Source of the DNA: Diadema setosum
Taxonomy: Eukaryota; Echinodermata; Echinoidea; Diadematoida; Diadematidae
Length of the DNA stretch: 64,000 nucleotides
Direction: 5' to 3'
Assembly: GCF_964275005.1 (NCBI RefSeq)
Contig: NC_092697.1
Coordinates: 13,003,327-13,067,326, forward strand
Positions 1 through 11,799 of the stretch are shown one piece after another (the first letter of the stretch is position 1; every line of letters starts with the position of its first letter). The translations under genes were made by a program, and so were the position numbers. Below the pieces are notes generated by a model. It saw only the letters and a list, made by a program, of their open reading frames with translations. It had not been told where the DNA came from and made no database searches.

Positions 1-1130
1 TTTATATCTAAGAATTTTAAAATGTTTTGTGTCAATTTTTAAAGGAAAAGCTGTGGCCTTCTCTTCTGTGTAAAACTTGTGTTGTCAGCATATATTTATT
101 TATCTCCAGTTACACCTCTTGTGCCTTCATTCAATGTTTGATATTAATTCAAGAAGTAGGTTCCATGTTTAAAAGAGAAAGGAAAAAAAAAAAAAGGAGA
201 AACAGTTTAAGATAAGCAACTTTTGCTTCTGTAGACAAATTAGTATTATAGCTGATAAGCATTAGTCTCACAGCAAACTCTTGTAAGTGTTGCTTTGTAA
301 GGCTCCTTAGGAGCATTCAACATCCAACACATACAAAAAGTAATTATGTGTTACTGATCTTTGATAGAATTATTGAATTCCAGAGTTTAAATTGTTGATG
401 ACATGTACATTACATGCATGTAGCTAATTCTTGCCTTTAGTGTGATATAGAATTATGATCTACATATGAGCCTGCCATTTCTCAGTATTCTGCCAGTAAT
501 AGGCTTTATATTGCAACAGTATGTACAGTGACTTAAAAAAAACAAACAGTATTAGGAATAGATTTCCATGTCCAATTTTTATACATTGTTTCTATCATAA
601 ATCTGCCATGTTTCGGTGCTACACTCATGGTGCTATCAGGTGTACAAATCTATAGAACAAATTGTTTTTCTATGTTACATTTAATATAGTACAAATCATG
701 CAATCATTATAAAAAGAAGTGAATATATGCTAGTGTACTTGAGTGCTATAGAAACTACAAAAGTATAACCATTAGGGTGTCACATGCAGTTGTATTGTTT
801 TCTTGACAATTGGCGTATTGGTCATTGCAACACAATTTCATCAGATTATTTCAATATTACGGCTTGTACTTCTTTATATAGTGTACAGAATTTCCAAACC
901 AGAAGTGTTTTATTCATGGGCATATCAGAAAAATAAGAAATTGGAGATTGATTGATGTTTTTATTTCTTATGATGAGACAGTACTATTTATTGAGGAAAA
1001 GATCTACTTGTACTGCAAATCGTAGCCTACATTTTAGACAGGAGAATGTTTGATGTAATGACATTAATGTGACAGACACTACACCTTCAATGTAGTTTTA
1101 ATGACAGTGAGGTATAATGTTGTATGCTTT
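1..1130. other. AT-rich non-coding DNA, nothing recognised
   Basis: No coding region, RNA gene or structured repeat was recognised. ORFs here are short and have no recognisable motif. The stretch is ordinary AT-rich intergenic or intronic sequence. Confidence 0.5.
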
Positions 1131-2136
1131 TTATGCCTCCGCCAACGAAGTGGCCGGAGGCATTATGTTTTCGGGTCGTCCGTCCGTCCGTACGTCCGTA
1201 CGTCCGTCCGTCCCGTTTTGTTTTTGTCGATATCTCAAGAACCGTGTGGTGGTTTTGCATCAAACTTGGTATGCGGGTAAATCCTTGGGGGATGATACTT
1301 TGTGTGGATTTTAGGGTCACAGGGTCAAAGGTCAAAGGTCACAGGTTATTTTGTGAAAAAAAAAATTGAAATTTCATGTTTTTCTCTGTATCTCGCAAAT
1401 GGTTCAAGGTATCTTCATGGAACTTAGTGTATATGCTTGTACCGATGGGCAGTGATTATCTAGGGAAGTTGGGGGTCATGGGTCAAAGGTCAGGGGTCAA
1501 AGGTCAAGGTCAACTCCTCAAAATATAACTACTTTCCTTATATTTATGCAGTGCCTGAAGGATTTTTTTAAAACTTGATGTATGCATGTATAACCCAATA
1601 TATATTCTGTGGGAAGTTTCTTGCCAAAAGGTCAAAGGTCAAAAGGTCAAAGGTCAAGTGAAAGTGCTAAATTGCACTTTTTCCTCCATATCTCAAAAAT
1701 AACTCAAGGTATTGTCATGAAACTTACATATTTATGCATGTTCTACCTAACAGTGATTCTCTTTGGAACTGTAGGGTCAAAGGTCAAAGGCCAGGTTTCG
1801 ATAATACTATTTTACCATTTGATACTGAAATTATACTTTTTCTCAATACCTTGAAAATTACTCAATGCATAAACTTGTAAAAGGGTCAAAAGTCAAGTGA
1901 AAATCATCAGTTCCCCCAAATACCTGCACTCTGACGTTTTAATCATTCATCCAATTGAACCTAGTTCTAGGAAAGTGAACATTCAGCACATTTGTGGCAA
2001 ACCTGTCATTTTAATATTTTGCCAATTGTGTGAAACTGTCATCACACATTGTCAAGACATTGTACTATAGACCTATTAGGAGAACCATGTATTATGGCGG
2101 AGGCATACACCAGTCGCCGTAGCGACATTTCTAGTT
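1131..2136 (+). repeat. GCCTCCGCC cassette repeat with GGTCAAAGGTCA units
   Basis: The repeat opens with a small palindrome (ATGCCTCCGCC...GGCCGGAGGCAT) followed by a CGTC(C/T) run. It continues with degenerate units of roughly 150-200 bp, each containing a 'tatctcaaaaa...caaggtat...catgaaactta' block and runs of GGTCAAAGGTCA. It closes at GGCGGAGGCATACACCAG / CGCCGTAGCGACATTTCTAG. The opening and closing motifs resemble inverted ends. The same closing motif recurs as a relic at 15758-15812, and a related architecture recurs at 38300-39592. It is an interspersed non-coding element; its class is not known to me. Reading frames through it are chance products of the tandem units. Confidence 0.75.
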
Positions 2137-3338
2137 TTGAATATGTAGAGACGATAGTGGATTATTCTTAGCTCTTGCCCGAATATACTGCACCTTTTGA
2201 ACACTACTTGCATTACACAATAATTGGAATGAATTGGATTTACTTTTTCAATTCTTCATTAAAAAACATATTGAATTTCATAATGAGCACATGGGGACAC
2301 TGACACATTTGTATGTAAACATCAGACACTTGTAGTGTATGGTGGTTGGAAAACACTTCAATGATCATATCATATTTATTTCTGGCATTTGGTAATATGG
2401 GATATTGTGGACATGCATACAAAATTTGGCATTGTCAAAAATGTATATTCAATAATCTAAGTTCAGCTGGTTTGAAAATACAGCCAATTGAATAAATAAA
2501 TAAATGAATGAATAAATGAATAAATAAATAAGTAAGTAAATAAATAAATGAATAAGAATAAATACCAGAGAAGTTAAGAGTATGTTTAAATGTGAAATAC
2601 AAAATCATTCATTCTTTCTTTCTTTTTTAATCAAGCAGGAGAGCAAATATTTTACACCTTCTCTTTGTAACAAGTGATTACATTGAAGTGTCAATTACCA
2701 GGGGCCAATTTTCACCACCCATTCTGCCTATATTTAGCACTGGATTAGTGTATGCTGTACGTTTCCAGGACATGACTGTCATTAACTCATATTGTTATTT
2801 GTCGAAGTAAAGCAATTGCACATCAATCAAGTGACAAGGCTTGGAAGCAACAATTGTTAAGAAGTTGCATTCACTAGTTTGTATGGTAAGACTACAGGAA
2901 AATATGCACTTATTGCACGAATTGGTATATTTGTGTAGTCATTGATATACAGACAGATGTAAACAGTCTAGTAGACAGTGACACCCAAACCCTTGCCTCA
3001 GATGGACCATTTTGGTAATGTTTTGAAATTCTTAGCTTTGTTCGAACAAAAGGTTGCCTTATCAACTACAATTTTGTACATGCACAAAGCTTGCCAGAGG
3101 GTTGCCCTAGCCATCACAGCTGATGAATGCGAGGTAAATTTCTGCTTATGAAACTTACTCAGTGGGGGCTCATGAATGAAATAATTTTTTAAGGTTGCAG
3201 GGGGAAAAAAATTATCCAAGATGAATTTCAGTGCCACAGGGAAATAGTGTATTCCATGTATTCCACAACAGAGTGTGTATGACATTGTATGTAATTGGTG
3301 ATTTGAACAGTATCATCATCAGATTATTTTGGTGTTTT
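2137..3338. other. AT-rich DNA with AATA/AATG microsatellite
   Basis: An AATA/AATG tetranucleotide run lies at about 2490-2560. The rest has no supportable gene. Confidence 0.5.
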
Positions 3339-4387
3339 AGCTCACTTGAGCCAAAGGCTCAAGTAATCTATTGCGATCATTCTTCATCCGGCGTCCGGCG
3401 TTTGTCGTGCATGAACTTTTTACATTTTTGTCTCCTTAAAAACCCCAAGACTGATTTTCACCAAACTTGGTAGGTAGCATCCCTAGGGGGTAAGAAACTC
3501 AATTTTTAAAATGGGCACCATGCCCCACCCAGGGGGCCCCCAGGGAGGGGGGGGGGGGGGGGCAAACCCCCCAAAATTAAGGAATCTCTAAAAATCTTCT
3601 TCTCTAGAACCAGAAGTGATAGAGCTAAGTAAATACTATGACTTAGTACATTGATGACTATATTTGCAAGTTTGTTCATGGCGGAATCAGGGATGCCCCC
3701 CTTGGGACCCAAGGGAGGGGGGTGGGGAGGGGTCCATTATGGGGCCTAAATTGTACATTTTCATCTTCTTCTTGAGAACCCCATGACCGATTTTCACCAA
3801 ACTTGGCAGGTAATATCCCTAGGGGCATAGGATCCCAATCTCTTCAAATGGGCACCGTATCCCACCTTGAGGGCCCCAAGGGGCCCAAACCTCCCAAAAT
3901 AAGGAATCCTTAAAAATCTTCTCCAGAATCAGAAGTGATAGAGCTAAGATAATACTATGAGTGAGTACATTAATGACTGTAGTTTCAAGTTTGTTCATAG
4001 CAGATCCAGGGGTGCCCCTCTTGGGGGCAGGGGGAGGGGTGGGGAGGTCCAAATGGGGGCCTGAATTGTACATTTTCATCTTCTTCCTGAAAAACTCAGA
4101 ATGATGGATTTTTATCAAACTTGGCAGGTAGCATCCCTCGGGGGTTAGGATCTCAGTTTATCAAGATGGGCACCATGCCTCACCCAGAGGGCCCCAGGGG
4201 GCCCCATCCCCCCCCCCCCCCAAATTAAGGAATCTTAAAAAAATTTGGGCCCTTATTGTACATTTTCATCTTCTACTTGAGAATGCCTGGTCAAATTTTG
4301 GTAGAGCTGTGAATAATGTAGATTAATGACTGCGTGAAAAGTGAACTTGCGATACTCAGGTGAGCGCTAGACCCGCGGGTCTCTTGT
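3339..4387 (+). repeat. AGCTCACTTGAGCC cassette repeat, about three 320-bp units
   Basis: The element begins AGCTCACTTGAGCCAAAGGC and ends CTCAGGTGAGCGCTAGACCC followed by GCGGGTCTCTTG. The two ends carry the same AGCTCAC(C/T)TGAG word in inverted orientation. Inside are three diverged units of about 320 bp. Each has 'gattttcaccaaacttgg', a G/C-rich block (cccacccagggggcccc) and 'aaggaatcttaaaaatcttc'. A more decayed copy lies at 10410-10822. No protein is encoded; the proline/glycine-rich frames come from the G and C runs. Confidence 0.75.
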
Positions 4388-6370
4388 TTTTTTTTTTTCT
4401 CTTTGTATGCTGTGCTGACTTTCAAAGCAAAAAAAAAAAATGTCTAATTAACGAATTGAGAACAAAATAAAGAATAGAGATTGAGAGATGCATATATTTC
4501 CTGTGACAAGACAGTACCATTTGTAGAGGAAGAATATACTGCAAACAGTACTGTACATCTGAGATGTACAGTTTGCATCATCCAAATTAGGGTTCAGCAC
4601 CCTTGTAAGGTAAAACCTTCATTATTTGTTGTCAGTTTTTCACCATTTATAAGGAAAGATAATGTCGAAAATTTTGATTTTGGCTGCTATTTTGGATGCC
4701 ATCTCGAATATCTCAAAAATCCTGAATGATGAAAGAGCTGTATCATCCAGATTTGTACTCAACACCCTGGAAATAAGGTAAAACTATCAAAGAACATTGG
4801 ATGAATGATAAAACAAGGTTCAGCCTCTGGCGCCCAGACTATGTGGAAACACTGATTCTCATGTACAGTATGCTACTCAGGCTTATGGAACAGAAATGTA
4901 CTCATTAACCCACTGAAGACTAGTCTCGAGTATACTCAGGCAGGTGTCTATGGGAAATAAGTGTTACTTACTCACACAAGGGGTTAATATATACATATCA
5001 GATGATGACTTGTGTATTTGACATGTATTTATAATGTTAATCATTTATGTGGATTAATGTTTAGTCATTACAGTGAGTCATTCGGCAAAATGTGAATTCA
5101 TATGAACGGGTCCGTACTTCACACATTGATGACTAATCCCACATATACTCGGGTAGGTGTCTATGGGAAATGTGTATCATAGGAAAATCAGCTTGTCCTC
5201 AGTGGAGTAAGAACTCAGTGGAAAGGTAACGTGATTGAAAATACTTTTTTCCCCCACCCTCTTACCCACTTGAAGGCAGTAAGATTTAAAGTATGCATTC
5301 TCCCCAAGATTTTGATACCAAATGTGCGCATAATGCAATCTTACAAAGCTGTAACCATTACCTGTGCAATGTGTTTCAATGGTCAGCTAAACAAGGTGTA
5401 TAATAGTTTTGTATGCCTGATATAATGTAATCTTGACAGAGGCTGAAGCCAATATTGTTATGACAGTGATAAGATATTTTATAACTTTTTGTTACCAGTA
5501 CTATTGATACAATTACCACATCTTCTTATCCACAATGTATTACTAGTAATACAAGCCTAGTTTATTTTCATTACTGCTACTTCTGATACTAATACTTCAT
5601 GAGTACTTCTACTTGTACTATTGTTACTGCCACTACTACTATTTCAAGTGCCAATTTCATTTCATTTCATTTCATATTTTTTTTTCATTTCCGGCCAAAC
5701 CATATAATATGACATTGCATATACACAAAGTCAGTACAAAGTAACTTTTACATGTCCAAATGAAATTTAAATACACGTCTTTTGTTTACATGAAACAAAA
5801 AACATATTTTGGTAGAAGAAGTACAAGGACAAAATGTGACTGAATCATAACAAAGAAAAGGTCGGAAATGGAGGGGACTGCTAAAAAGCCAAGCTTGTAG
5901 AATGCAGTCACCTCGGAGTCGCTTTATAATAGTAATACACGAGACATTTTAACATAATCCACGGGAACCCGAACACAAAAACGAGTACGCGCTCAAAAGC
6001 ACACACATATAACACAGTAACAAAGCAGCTCTCTTACATACACGTGGAAAGGATAAAAAGGAGATAGAAAGGGACAGGAAGACAGAGGGAAGGGCGAAGG
6101 AGGAGAGTATTGGGGGTCGATGCAGGACACAGGAAGTTGTCTTCATATGAATGATATAACATAATGGTTATGAAATAAAGTAAACAAAATAAAGGCGTTA
6201 GCAGCAAGAGAAATCAGTTAGGAGCTTTCAGAATGCAAATCCCCAGTAATATAAGAATTAACAAGCATTTTCTTTAATTTTAAAGTAAAAGTGTTGAAAC
6301 TTAGAGATTCTTTTATACTGCTGTCAAGGGAATTCCAGAGTTTAGGTCCAGCGAAGGAGAATATAGATTA
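4388..6370. other. AT-rich DNA with a degenerate 'catccagattcggattcagcacc' unit
   Basis: Around 4540-4830 are two degenerate copies of a unit built on 'atcatccaaattagggttcagcaccct...ggtaaaac' and 'ttttggatgccatctcgaatatctcaaaaa'. Related units occur at about 13990-14400 and 45060-45480, so this is an old interspersed repeat. The rest (4830-6370) shows no gene; a short ATTTC run is at 5655-5675. Confidence 0.5.
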
Positions 6371-6374
6371 ATAG

Positions 6375-6383
6375 TATTAGTAA

Positions 6384-6415
<32 letters not shown>

Positions 6416-6491
6416 CTACTACTACTACTACTATTACTAATATTATCGATGCTGTTACAACAGCTACCACTACTAGTATTTCTACTTCTAT

Positions 6492-6522
<31 letters not shown>

Positions 6523-6562
6523 GGTACTACTACCTACTACTACTATTACTACTACTACTACC
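6375..6562. repeat. TAG/CTA trinucleotide microsatellite, self-complementary
   Basis: A (TAG)n tract runs directly into (TAC)n/(CTA)n tracts, giving a self-complementary trinucleotide array that could fold into a hairpin. Further interrupted CTA runs follow to about 6560. Confidence 0.85.
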
Positions 6563-6789
6563 TTATACTAGCCAATCTCTTTTGCCATATAAAGACTAAA
6601 TTTAACTATTATCAAGTATCATTTAACTTAAGAGAGATGTGAACATATGTTCACTGAAAGTTGGTGTGAGCAAAATATATGTATATCACTTTGAACATCA
6701 ATATCTGCTTTTATTTCTGAGTGAGTTTTGTTCATCTTTTTTTTTCAGACCAGATATAATGTGAAATGTACTGGGTGTTTGCGTGTGTG

Positions 6790-6791
6790 TG

Positions 6792-6851
<60 letters not shown>

Positions 6852-6856
6852 CATAC

Positions 6857-6900
<44 letters not shown>
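6790..6900. repeat. (TA)n microsatellite, left flank of TIR element
   Basis: A TA dinucleotide tract with a short TACATACATA interruption. It stops exactly at the left terminus of the element at 6902. Tyr/Ile-rich frames here are artefacts of the repeat. Confidence 0.9.
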
Positions 6901-6901
<1 letters not shown>

Positions 6902-6904
<3 letters not shown>

Positions 6905-7797
6905 GAGAGCGGGATGAGTTGGGACGCGGGTCAAGTGGGACACCTTCTCTGAATCAAAAACTGTTTAACCAGTCGGCGATTGGTTTATATCTACAATAAG
7001 CCCCTAGCAACCATACATCACACTAAGCAAGCCATGCAGTTTGGCAAATTCTAAGTAAGTATAAATTGCTATTGAAAATGTTCCCCAAAATAAATTATTT
7101 TTTTTTTTTAGAAATCAGGTTAATTAACCTGTTGTCTTTGTATTCATGATTTGAAGGGCACAATTTTAGCTGGTGGTGAGCCTTATTAATATGCAACTAA
7201 TATAACTTTTTTTTTTTTTTTTTACAAATGCCTGCATGGTTACTGAGTAGTCCTACATTTTTAGGTATATGTCATGTGAGGGACAGTGGGGACAACGTGT
7301 CCCACTTGTCCCTCATAATACCATTACATGTATTTGGAATACATGTAATAAGCTTATATTTATTAACTACTGGGCATAATTTGTTCAGGAACCAAAAGCA
7401 GTTCAGATTTTCAAACATGTTGTTCAAACTTGTTTTTTGAAGTAAAGATCATTTAAAAGCATATTTGACTGTTTTCATTACCAATGTTTCATTATGCCTT
7501 CGAACGTTGACATTTCTATAGGATGTCCCACTTAACCCCCACCGTCCCATTTCTCCCTTGCCGTTGTCCCACTTTACCCACGGGTGGGTCAACTTCTTCC
7601 CCAAAATAAGGTTATTTCTTTTCATTAACTGCCAAAAATTGAGAACAGTGCCACCCCCAGCTTATGGCTATTTATGTAACCTACCATATGGACCTTCATG
7701 CAAGCCCGAAAGGAAATGTAATCATCTCTTCTATAAAAAGATATAAGAAGAAAATCGGTGAACTTGAAATAATGTCCCACTTCTCCCCGCTCTCCCC
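6902..7797. mobile_element. 0.9-kb TIR element (GGGGAGAGCGGG) inserted in TA microsatellite
   Basis: The left end reads GGGGAGAGCGGGATGAGTTG and the right end, reverse-complemented, reads GGGGAGAGCGGGGAGAAGTG. Both are flanked by TA (6900-6901 and 7798-7799). Sub-terminal 'tgggacaa/gtcccac' words recur inside (near 7290, 7525, 7560), so the inverted ends extend as degenerate repeats. No transposase frame is visible, so this is a non-autonomous DNA transposon. TA duplication and TIRs would fit a Tc1/mariner-type mover, which is inference. Confidence 0.75.
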
Positions 7798-7807
7798 TAC
7801 ACACAAA

Positions 7808-7862
<55 letters not shown>
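7808..7862. repeat. (TA)n microsatellite, right flank of TIR element
   Basis: A TA tract beginning about 10 bp after the right terminus of the element at 6902-7797. It is probably the other half of the array that received the insertion. Confidence 0.85.
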
Positions 7863-7863
<1 letters not shown>

Positions 7864-7948
7864 CATACATATGGTGTACATTATCAGTGTGAGAGATTGT
7901 TCCTTTCCCAAATGTTCACGGTGCCTCATTGTGGGTAGCATAATACAG

Positions 7949-8024
7949 TGAAAGAAATTAGACTTTAGGCGGACGATGCTCTTGAGAGCAATGTCCGCCT
8001 CAAGTCTAATTTCTTACACTTTCT
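7949..8024. repeat. 76-bp near-perfect hairpin (GGCGGAC...GTCCGCC)
   Basis: TGAAAGAAATTAGACTTTAG pairs with the downstream TCAAGTCTAATTTCTTACAC, and GGCGGACGATGCTC pairs with GAGCAATGTCCGCC around a tiny loop. Part of the left arm (TGAAAGAAA...GGCGGACGTTGCTCTCGA) is repeated at 8081-8121, so this hairpin looks like the terminal part of the same element family. Confidence 0.75.
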
Positions 8025-8080
8025 ATCTTATGTATATATATATATATATATATACGTGATATATACATGGATATATATAT

Positions 8081-8185
8081 TGAAAGAAAATCAATAAGAC
8101 TGAGGCGGACGTTGCTCTCGATCTTGAGTCTCCCTTTTATTCAGTCAAGCTTTCGGCCAGTCATCAGGCCTTCCTCATGCAGATC
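8081..8185 (-). mobile_element. Penelope-like terminal fragment with CTGATGA...CGAAA core (tentative)
   Basis: On the - strand, 8149-8168 reads CCTGATGACTGGCCGAAAGC. It holds the two conserved catalytic blocks of hammerhead ribozymes (CTGATGA and GAAA) separated by a very short stem II. A hammerhead-like core of this kind is known from Penelope-like retroelement termini. Just 3' of it, CTTGA and TCAAG could form stem III. I could not pair a convincing stem I, so this is probably a decayed or atypical copy. The link to Penelope is inference. Confidence 0.35.
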
Positions 8186-9417
8186 TACCAACAGAATAGT
8201 TATCATCTGAATAACCTGATGTGTCATTAAATGTAATGCAATTTCATATATTGCCAATCTTCTGAATTATTTCCTTTAAATACAAAAATCAACCATTCAA
8301 TTCAATACAAAAATCCAATCTAGCTTCATCTCATCATCAAAATAACATATATCCAAATATATATATATATGGATAGCTTCTTATATCAAACTGCTGAAAT
8401 ATAATAACCATATTTTTTCATAATTCTGAGCATAATTACAAACAATATATATATATATATTATATACACGTATATATATATTATGTTCATATATCTATTT
8501 GCATTGTGTATATCTACAGTATGTATACATAAACACATTTTTTTTTCAATGATATTTTATTCACATCATTCATAAATCAACCCATTCTAGGTGTAACATG
8601 AACATAGAACGGTACAAATGCCATTCAAAACACAAGTCCATTATCAACCATTATACTGTGCGTGCGTAAGTGTGTACTTATACTGCCAGTCGTCTCTCTT
8701 CAAACATAACTCGATTATAAATCAATCCTACTGACCATTTCTTCTCGAGAAAGTATTGACATGTACAAAAATATGTATATATATTCTTTGATTATACTTA
8801 ATCATGTTACTCACACTCACAAGTATATACATAAAAAATCAACAAAAATACGTTATACAAAACTAGAATGAAATCATTTCATTGGAAATCAAATCCCCAT
8901 CCCCACCAACCCCGATTCACTCAAACCTACCCCACACCCACACCCACAATCCCAAACATATACATCCACAACCACCACACACATACACCCCAAACACCAA
9001 CACACATACACACCAAACACCAAACACACATACACACCACCACCCAAACACCAACACACATACACACCAAACACACATACACACATACACCCCACACACA
9101 AACACACCCGAAGTGATACCACCTTCCTTCCCTATGAAAACGACTTCCAAGTGTTGATTGATATGTAAAACATACAAACGTGTGATGGACCGTATGCAGA
9201 AAAGCATTGTCCGCCCGCACCCCAATACCGCTCCAAATACACATTCAAATTCATCAGAACAAAACTCATCAAACTCCTAACTGCTGATAAAATCCTATAA
9301 CCTTTTATGCCAACAAAAAACTTACCCCTACCCGCGTGCGGCCAATGACACACATACACACACACCCACATACATACACACACACATACATATTCACATA
9401 CACGCACGCACACACCC

Positions 9418-9450
<33 letters not shown>

Positions 9451-9639
9451 ACTCCGGTTAATATAATACTATCTTAATCAATATGTCATATATATTTTTA
9501 TACTACCGAAATATAATAACCTTAACCATTACCAAGATATATCAACTCTTAAATCAGGTTTATAAATAACAACAACATTCTATGAATTACCTGCATGAGA
9601 TGTGAATCTTTTGACGTGATGTCCTGCATCACAGGACCG
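8186..9639. other. Low-complexity AC-rich DNA with (CA)n tracts
   Basis: AT-rich sequence with TA runs (8355-8370, 8443-8480). It is followed by long A/C-rich tracts built on ACACATACACC (about 8920-9110) and a (CA)n block (9345-9450). Cysteine/valine-rich or histidine/threonine-rich frames are repeat artefacts. No gene seen. Confidence 0.7.
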
Positions 9640-10078
9640 TGTGCTCATCTTCTGTCCAAAAAATACAATAATTAACATTCAACCTTAATACCGCTTAGTT
9701 TGCATAATACAATCAAACATAATCATATCAAAACACCGCAAAATCATATTCCTAAATCCATCAAACACTATTGTACATTTCTTTCATATCCAGTCAAATC
9801 ACCTCATGACGCTCAACGGTAATCATGTATCGTGTCATCATACAATAAATATCAGCAGAATTTCACAGTAACTAATATTCAATCGTAATATCAATTATTT
9901 TCCATAAAATATACAATAAAACATAATCATGTCGAAAATCACAAAATCATACATTTTCCCAAATCCATCATTATACAAAATTTCCCATTATGCATTTCAT
10001 TCATGTCGAATCACATAAACTCATTACGCTCAACATTCTTCATAATTTATATCTTGTGATCATACAATAAATATCGGT
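9640..10078. repeat. Diverged tandem dimer of about 210 bp
   Basis: Two head-to-tail copies share 'cataatcat.tc.aaa...caaaatcata', 'aatccatca', 'catttcattcat' and end at 'catacaataaatatc' (ending near 9854 and near 10076). They are strongly diverged and non-coding. The dimer could be the terminal tandem repeats of the retroelement fragment at 8081-8185, but nothing proves this. Confidence 0.5.
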
Positions 10079-10409
10079 ACATACAAATGAAATTGTATGT
10101 ACCGATGTACCGACCAAAAAGCAACACAAAACAGAATAAAACAAAGACAAACACAAGCAAGCAAGCAAGCAAACAAACATACAAACAAAACAAACTATTT
10201 CTAGAAAGGCCCACGAAAGGCTCAACTTGCAAAATTCAAGATATCAACAGAGTTGAACCATTCCTATCTCATCGAATGAGACTAAACAAAACAATGTTAC
10301 CAGAAAGTCTCAGACTTGTCGTGAGTATCTGGTGTGTGTGTGTGTGTGCGAGTGTGTGTATGTGTGTGTGTGTATTTTGTGTTTCAGTTGAAACAAAAAA
10401 ATGATAAAA
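10079..10409. other. No gene; AAC/AAG-rich and (GT)n DNA
   Basis: A purine-rich aagcaagcaaacaaac stretch (10145-10190) and a (GT)n tract (10331-10375). Nothing else recognised. Confidence 0.5.
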
Positions 10410-10822
10410 ATAAAGGACTCGGAGGAGGGTTGCTTGGGCCCCTTTAATTTTTTTAACGCGCCCCTTCTTTATACGGAATTCCTGGATCCGCCCCTGCATG
10501 CTGTTGCAATCATTCCTCCGAGATCATCCGGCGTGCGTAAACTTTTGACATTTCACCTTCTCCTTGAAAACCACTTTCCAGATTTTCTCCAGGTATGGCA
10601 GACATTGTATTAGCATCACGTTGAGATGGATATGTAATTTCACTTTTTATCATTATCGTGGTACCATGTCTTCTTGGAGGCCCTCAAAGCTGCCCCGCCC
10701 CCTAAGTTTGTTATTCTCATAGTAGGCCTATGAGCCCTATAATCTGCAAGAATGCGTGAAAGGTGTAGCTTTTGATATAGGCCTGTTCATGAGGTGTGAG
10801 CGAGTCCCCGGGTTTCTTGTTA
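10410..10822 (+). repeat. Decayed copy of the AGCTCACTTGAGCC cassette family
   Basis: It shares 'gatcatccggcgtgcgtaaacttttgacattt...tccttgaaaaccac...gattttctcca' and the end motif 'aggtgtgagcgagtccccgg' with the copy at 3339-4387. It is shorter and strongly diverged, so it is an older insertion. Confidence 0.55.
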
Positions 10823-11231
10823 GAACTGAAATTCGACGATCTGATGCGCAGTTTTGGTGAAATTTCTCTATCAAAAAAGTAAGAAATATAGATATTCAGC
10901 ACGAAAATTTGAATGGATATTGGCCATAAATCGTGGTATGGCTGTCAAGTCCTGTTCCACGTGCATGCGTAAGTGGCACAATGACTTCACTGTGCACTAC
11001 AAGTCCATGCAACATCAGCATGATGACGGTGCGTATAGCGCTGATCACGGACAAAATAAATAGATATCACAATAATGTCACGTGATACAGAAGGATAACG
11101 AGATGGTGAATATGATGAACAAATGCCGGAAAAAAAAGAAGATAAATACGACTTACATGATGCCTGATGTTCTTAATTAGACCCAACTGATGACGCAAAA
11201 TTCTTTGAAATATTTTATACCAGAGCCCGAA
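10823..11231. other. No gene recognised
   Basis: A 69-codon + strand frame (10854-11063) is open but has no recognisable motif and no clear splice context. Confidence 0.4.
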
Positions 11232-11799
11232 TTAAAGAGAAGATAAACCCCAAGAGCAATGTGGATTGAGTAAAAGCAGCAACATTAGTAGAACACATCA
11301 GTGAAGGTTTGAAGAAAATCGGACAATCGATGCAAAAGTTATGAATTTTTAAAGTTTTGGTGTTGGAACCGCTGGACGAGGAGACTACTAGAGGTTATGA
11401 CGTATGAGTGGACAACAATACCAAGAAAATATAAAGAAAATTCTACAAAAATCCATTTTTCATGAAAATTACAAATTCCGTCAACTTGATATTGACATAT
11501 TATGTTAGGGGTAGCAATTATTCCCCCTGCTTTCTGAAAGAGCTTGGTCCATTGCTCTTTCATAATTCTAGAAAAGTGAATTTTTGTTGAATTTCCTTTA
11601 TATTTTCTTTGTATTGTTGTCCACTCATACGTCATATCCTCTAGTTGTCTCCTCATCCAGCGGTTTCAACACCAAAACTTTAAAAATTCATAACTTTTGC
11701 ATCGATTGTCCGATTTTCCTCAAACTTTCACTGATGTGTTCTACTAATGTTGCTGCTTTCACTCAATCCACATTGCTTTTGGGTTTACCTTCCCTTTAA
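11232..11799. mobile_element. 568-bp TTAA foldback element
   Basis: The left end TTAAAGAGAAGATAAACCCC and the right end GGGTTTACCTTCCCTTTAA are inverted repeats. The arms extend to about 230 bp each (for example 'gatgcaaaagttatgaattt' on the left with its complement on the right). They leave a loop of about 100 bp centred near 11515. Both termini are TTAA. It carries no transposase frame. TTAA targeting is typical of piggyBac-type movers, and two shorter TTAA elements lie at 24592-25124 and 46888-47277. Confidence 0.75.

Noticed and set aside
6698..7951. Frames with long Tyr-Ile runs
   Set aside because: Translations of (TA)n microsatellites.
8868..9449. His/Thr- or Cys/Val-rich frames
   Set aside because: Translations of CA/GT-rich simple sequence.
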